Source: an uncultured Clostridia bacterium
GTDB taxonomy: Bacteria; Bacillota; Clostridia; Christensenellales; UBA1242
Direction of reading: 5' to 3'
DNA length: 7,113 nucleotides
Assembly: GCA_944381225.1 (NCBI GenBank)
Contig: CALWKJ010000051.1
Coordinates: 1-7,113, forward strand
Of this stretch, positions 5,705-7,113 are shown in pieces. The notes beneath the pieces are model-generated. The model saw nothing but the letters and a program-made list of their open reading frames with translations. It was not told where the DNA came from and did not search any database. Position numbers and translations under genes: made by a program. Positions within the stretch are counted from its first letter, which is position 1. Each line of letters starts with the position of its first letter.

Positions 5705-7113
5705 CAAAGAACTTTATCAATATTCTTTGTGTAGTTTCGTTTTTGCAATAAGCAAGCCATCTAAGTTCTGCAATATTTTTATTAAACCCATTTAAATCTT
5801 GCTCGCAAATAATCTCTACTTTGTCATATTCATTGAGTTTGGTATATATTGGAGATTTTATTGGCGAATCGTTAATGTAAGCAAATTTACAACTAAACCC
5901 AATATCATTATGCAATTTAAAAGCAAAGTCTAGTACGGTGCTATTTGCGGGAATTTTTAATTTTTGGTTAGAGCGAGTGAGAACTGTAATGTAGTCGGTG
6001 ACAATTTCGTTTGCTATTGTTTCATCTACAATTTCAATGTCGGAACCCATGGTGGTGCCGTTTTGAATTTTTATGTATTTTCGCTTTGTAACGCAGGTTA
6101 TGTCAAATAAATTTCTAAGGTTGTCCTTTACAACCAAAAATGGATTGCCAAAAATATCGAAATCAAAATTTACAATTTTAAAGTAATTAGTGGAAAAATT
6201 TCTTTCAAAAAAATCATACAAAAGTTGCATGTGGTTTTTTGATTGTTTACTTTCGCTTAAAATTATGTATATGTTGTAAGAAGGAACTGCTATTAAGTTG
6301 CTTGCTTTTATTTTTTCAATGTTCTTTATTTCAAAGTGCGAACTTATGTTTTCAAACATTTCAAGTTGTGTTTTTTGTTCTAAAACAATATCGTGCAAAA
6401 AAACATCTAGTTTATAAGACTTAATATAGGAGTTTATTTCGCCAATTAACAAGTTTTTTATTTTTTGCATGTGCAAAGCAAGGCTTTTAAAGTGTTGACC
6501 GTAAAAATTAAAAAAACTTTTGCTTTTATCTAAAAAGCTTATCTTAAAACATTCGTTAGTTAAGTGTCTATAAAAATATTTGCTTTTTAATATTTTTGCA
6601 AGGGGAATAATCCATTTTTTTGTTTCATTTACTTTTGCTTCTTGTTTGTATTTTTGAAAAACCTCTATTGTTTGTAAATTGTTTAATCTGTCTGCAAATT
6701 TAATATAAAAACCAAATTTGTTTGACTTTCCATAAGATATCAATTTTTGATATGTTTTGTCTTCAATGGCAAGTTTTAAAAAATTATCAGGGTTTAAAAA
6801 GATGTCTTCATTGTTTGGCATAAAATTATCTTTGGTTATTGCCGTAACTGCGTCTACAATTTCGGCAATTTGATTATTAAAATTTTGTTTTATTTCTTCA
6901 ATAGTTACACCACAGTCTTCAACCGTATCATGCAATAGAGCTGCAGAAATCACATCGGTATTAAAATTTAATTTTTCTAATATCATAGCAACTTCTACTG
7001 GGTGAAGAATGTAAGGTTCTCCACTTTTTCTATATTGATTTGCATGTTTTTGTTTGGCAAATTCATAGGCTTTTACCACATTGGATAATTCTAATGCGTT
7101 TTTTTGCTTTAGC
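5685..7113 (-). CDS. Rel/SpoT-family (p)ppGpp hydrolase with degenerate synthetase, N-terminus outside window
   Basis: The frame is open to the right edge. A GTG at 7077-7079 is in frame, but family-like sequence continues upstream of it, so the true start is probably outside. Counting from that GTG: HD hydrolase about 1-155 with H26, HDTVED (H50, D51, E54, D55) and FADRLNN (D130, N134, T137), all expected manganese-site and catalytic positions kept. About 200-350 occupies the synthetase place, but RxKxxxS, FKDYIAxPKxNGYQSLHT and the ExQIRT/AExGxAAHW motifs are unrecognisable. A TGS domain follows (about 362-426). The protein ends at 464, just after the first helix past TGS, without the zinc-finger and ACT/RRM regions of full-length Rel. 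I infer a hydrolase that clears (p)ppGpp and does not make it. The stop overlaps that of the convergent MazG-like gene. Confidence 0.85.
   Translation of the reverse strand, partial: LKQKNALELSNVVKAYEFAKQKHANQYRKSGEPYILHPVEVAMILEKLNFNTDVISAALLHDTVEDCGVTIEEIKQNFNNQIAEIVDAVTAITKDNFMPNNEDIFLNPDNFLKLAIEDKTYQKLISYGKSNKFGFYIKFADRLNNLQTIEVFQKYKQEAKVNETKKWIIPLAKILKSKYFYRHLTNECFKISFLDKSKSFFNFYGQHFKSLALHMQKIKNLLIGEINSYIKSYKLDVFLHDIVLEQKTQLEMFENISSHFEIKNIEKIKASNLIAVPSYNIYIILSESKQSKNHMQLLYDFFERNFSTNYFKIVNFDFDIFGNPFLVVKDNLRNLFDITCVTKRKYIKIQNGTTMGSDIEIVDETIANEIVTDYITVLTRSNQKLKIPANSTVLDFAFKLHNDIGFSCKFAYINDSPIKSPIYTKLNEYDKVEIICEQDLNGFNKNIAELRWLAYCKNETTQRILIKFFEKKYNV

Noticed and set aside
7077..7079. GTG as the start of the Rel-like protein
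   Set aside because: The frame stays open to the window edge, and the residues just upstream (LELSN before VVKAYEFAKQKH) look like the usual Rel N-terminus. The gene is more likely cut by the window.

Overview
The window is strongly A/T-rich on both strands, with A/T-ending codons, Shine-Dalgarno sites of the AGGAG type and promoters of the TTGACT/TATAAT type. Together with an oxygen-sensitive class III ribonucleotide reductase operon, this suggests an anaerobic, low-GC Gram-positive bacterium (Clostridia or a relative). That assignment is an inference; nothing here fixes the genus. The standard genetic code reads cleanly, with Trp as TGG and no in-frame TGA.

Layout, left to right. (1) 1-971, minus: a calcineurin-like metallophosphoesterase whose C-terminus lies beyond the window. 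It has its own promoter with an extended -10, and starts at an ATG behind a strong ribosome site. (2) 972-1237: an intergenic gap holding a perfect 87-bp tandem duplication (1026-1199) that abuts the phosphoesterase promoter. (3) 1238-2293, minus: an MscS-type mechanosensitive channel with an unusual Lys-rich tail, its own promoter, and a terminator whose loop contains the stop codon. (4) 2501-5111, minus: the nrdD-nrdG operon (anaerobic ribonucleoside-triphosphate reductase and its radical-SAM activase), with nrdG starting 1 base after the nrdD stop and an AT-rich terminator downstream. The operon promoter is overlapped by two NrdR-box-like palindromes 32 bp apart. (5) 5365-5688, plus: a small MazG-like nucleotide pyrophosphohydrolase, divergent from nrdDG. 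(6) 5685-7113, minus: a Rel/SpoT-family protein with an intact HD (p)ppGpp hydrolase domain, an eroded synthetase domain and a TGS domain, ending shortly after TGS. Its N-terminus lies beyond the right edge. Its stop codon overlaps that of the MazG-like gene.

Three adjacent loci concern nucleotides: dNTP synthesis (NrdDG), nucleotide triphosphate clean-up (MazG-like) and alarmone hydrolysis (Rel-like). They are separate transcription units, so the link is thematic only. I see no tRNA, rRNA, CRISPR array, insertion sequence or clear prophage. The most notable points are the promoter-overlapping NrdR boxes, the truncated hydrolase-only Rel homologue and the perfect tandem duplication. I did not find evidence of a wholly new multi-gene system.
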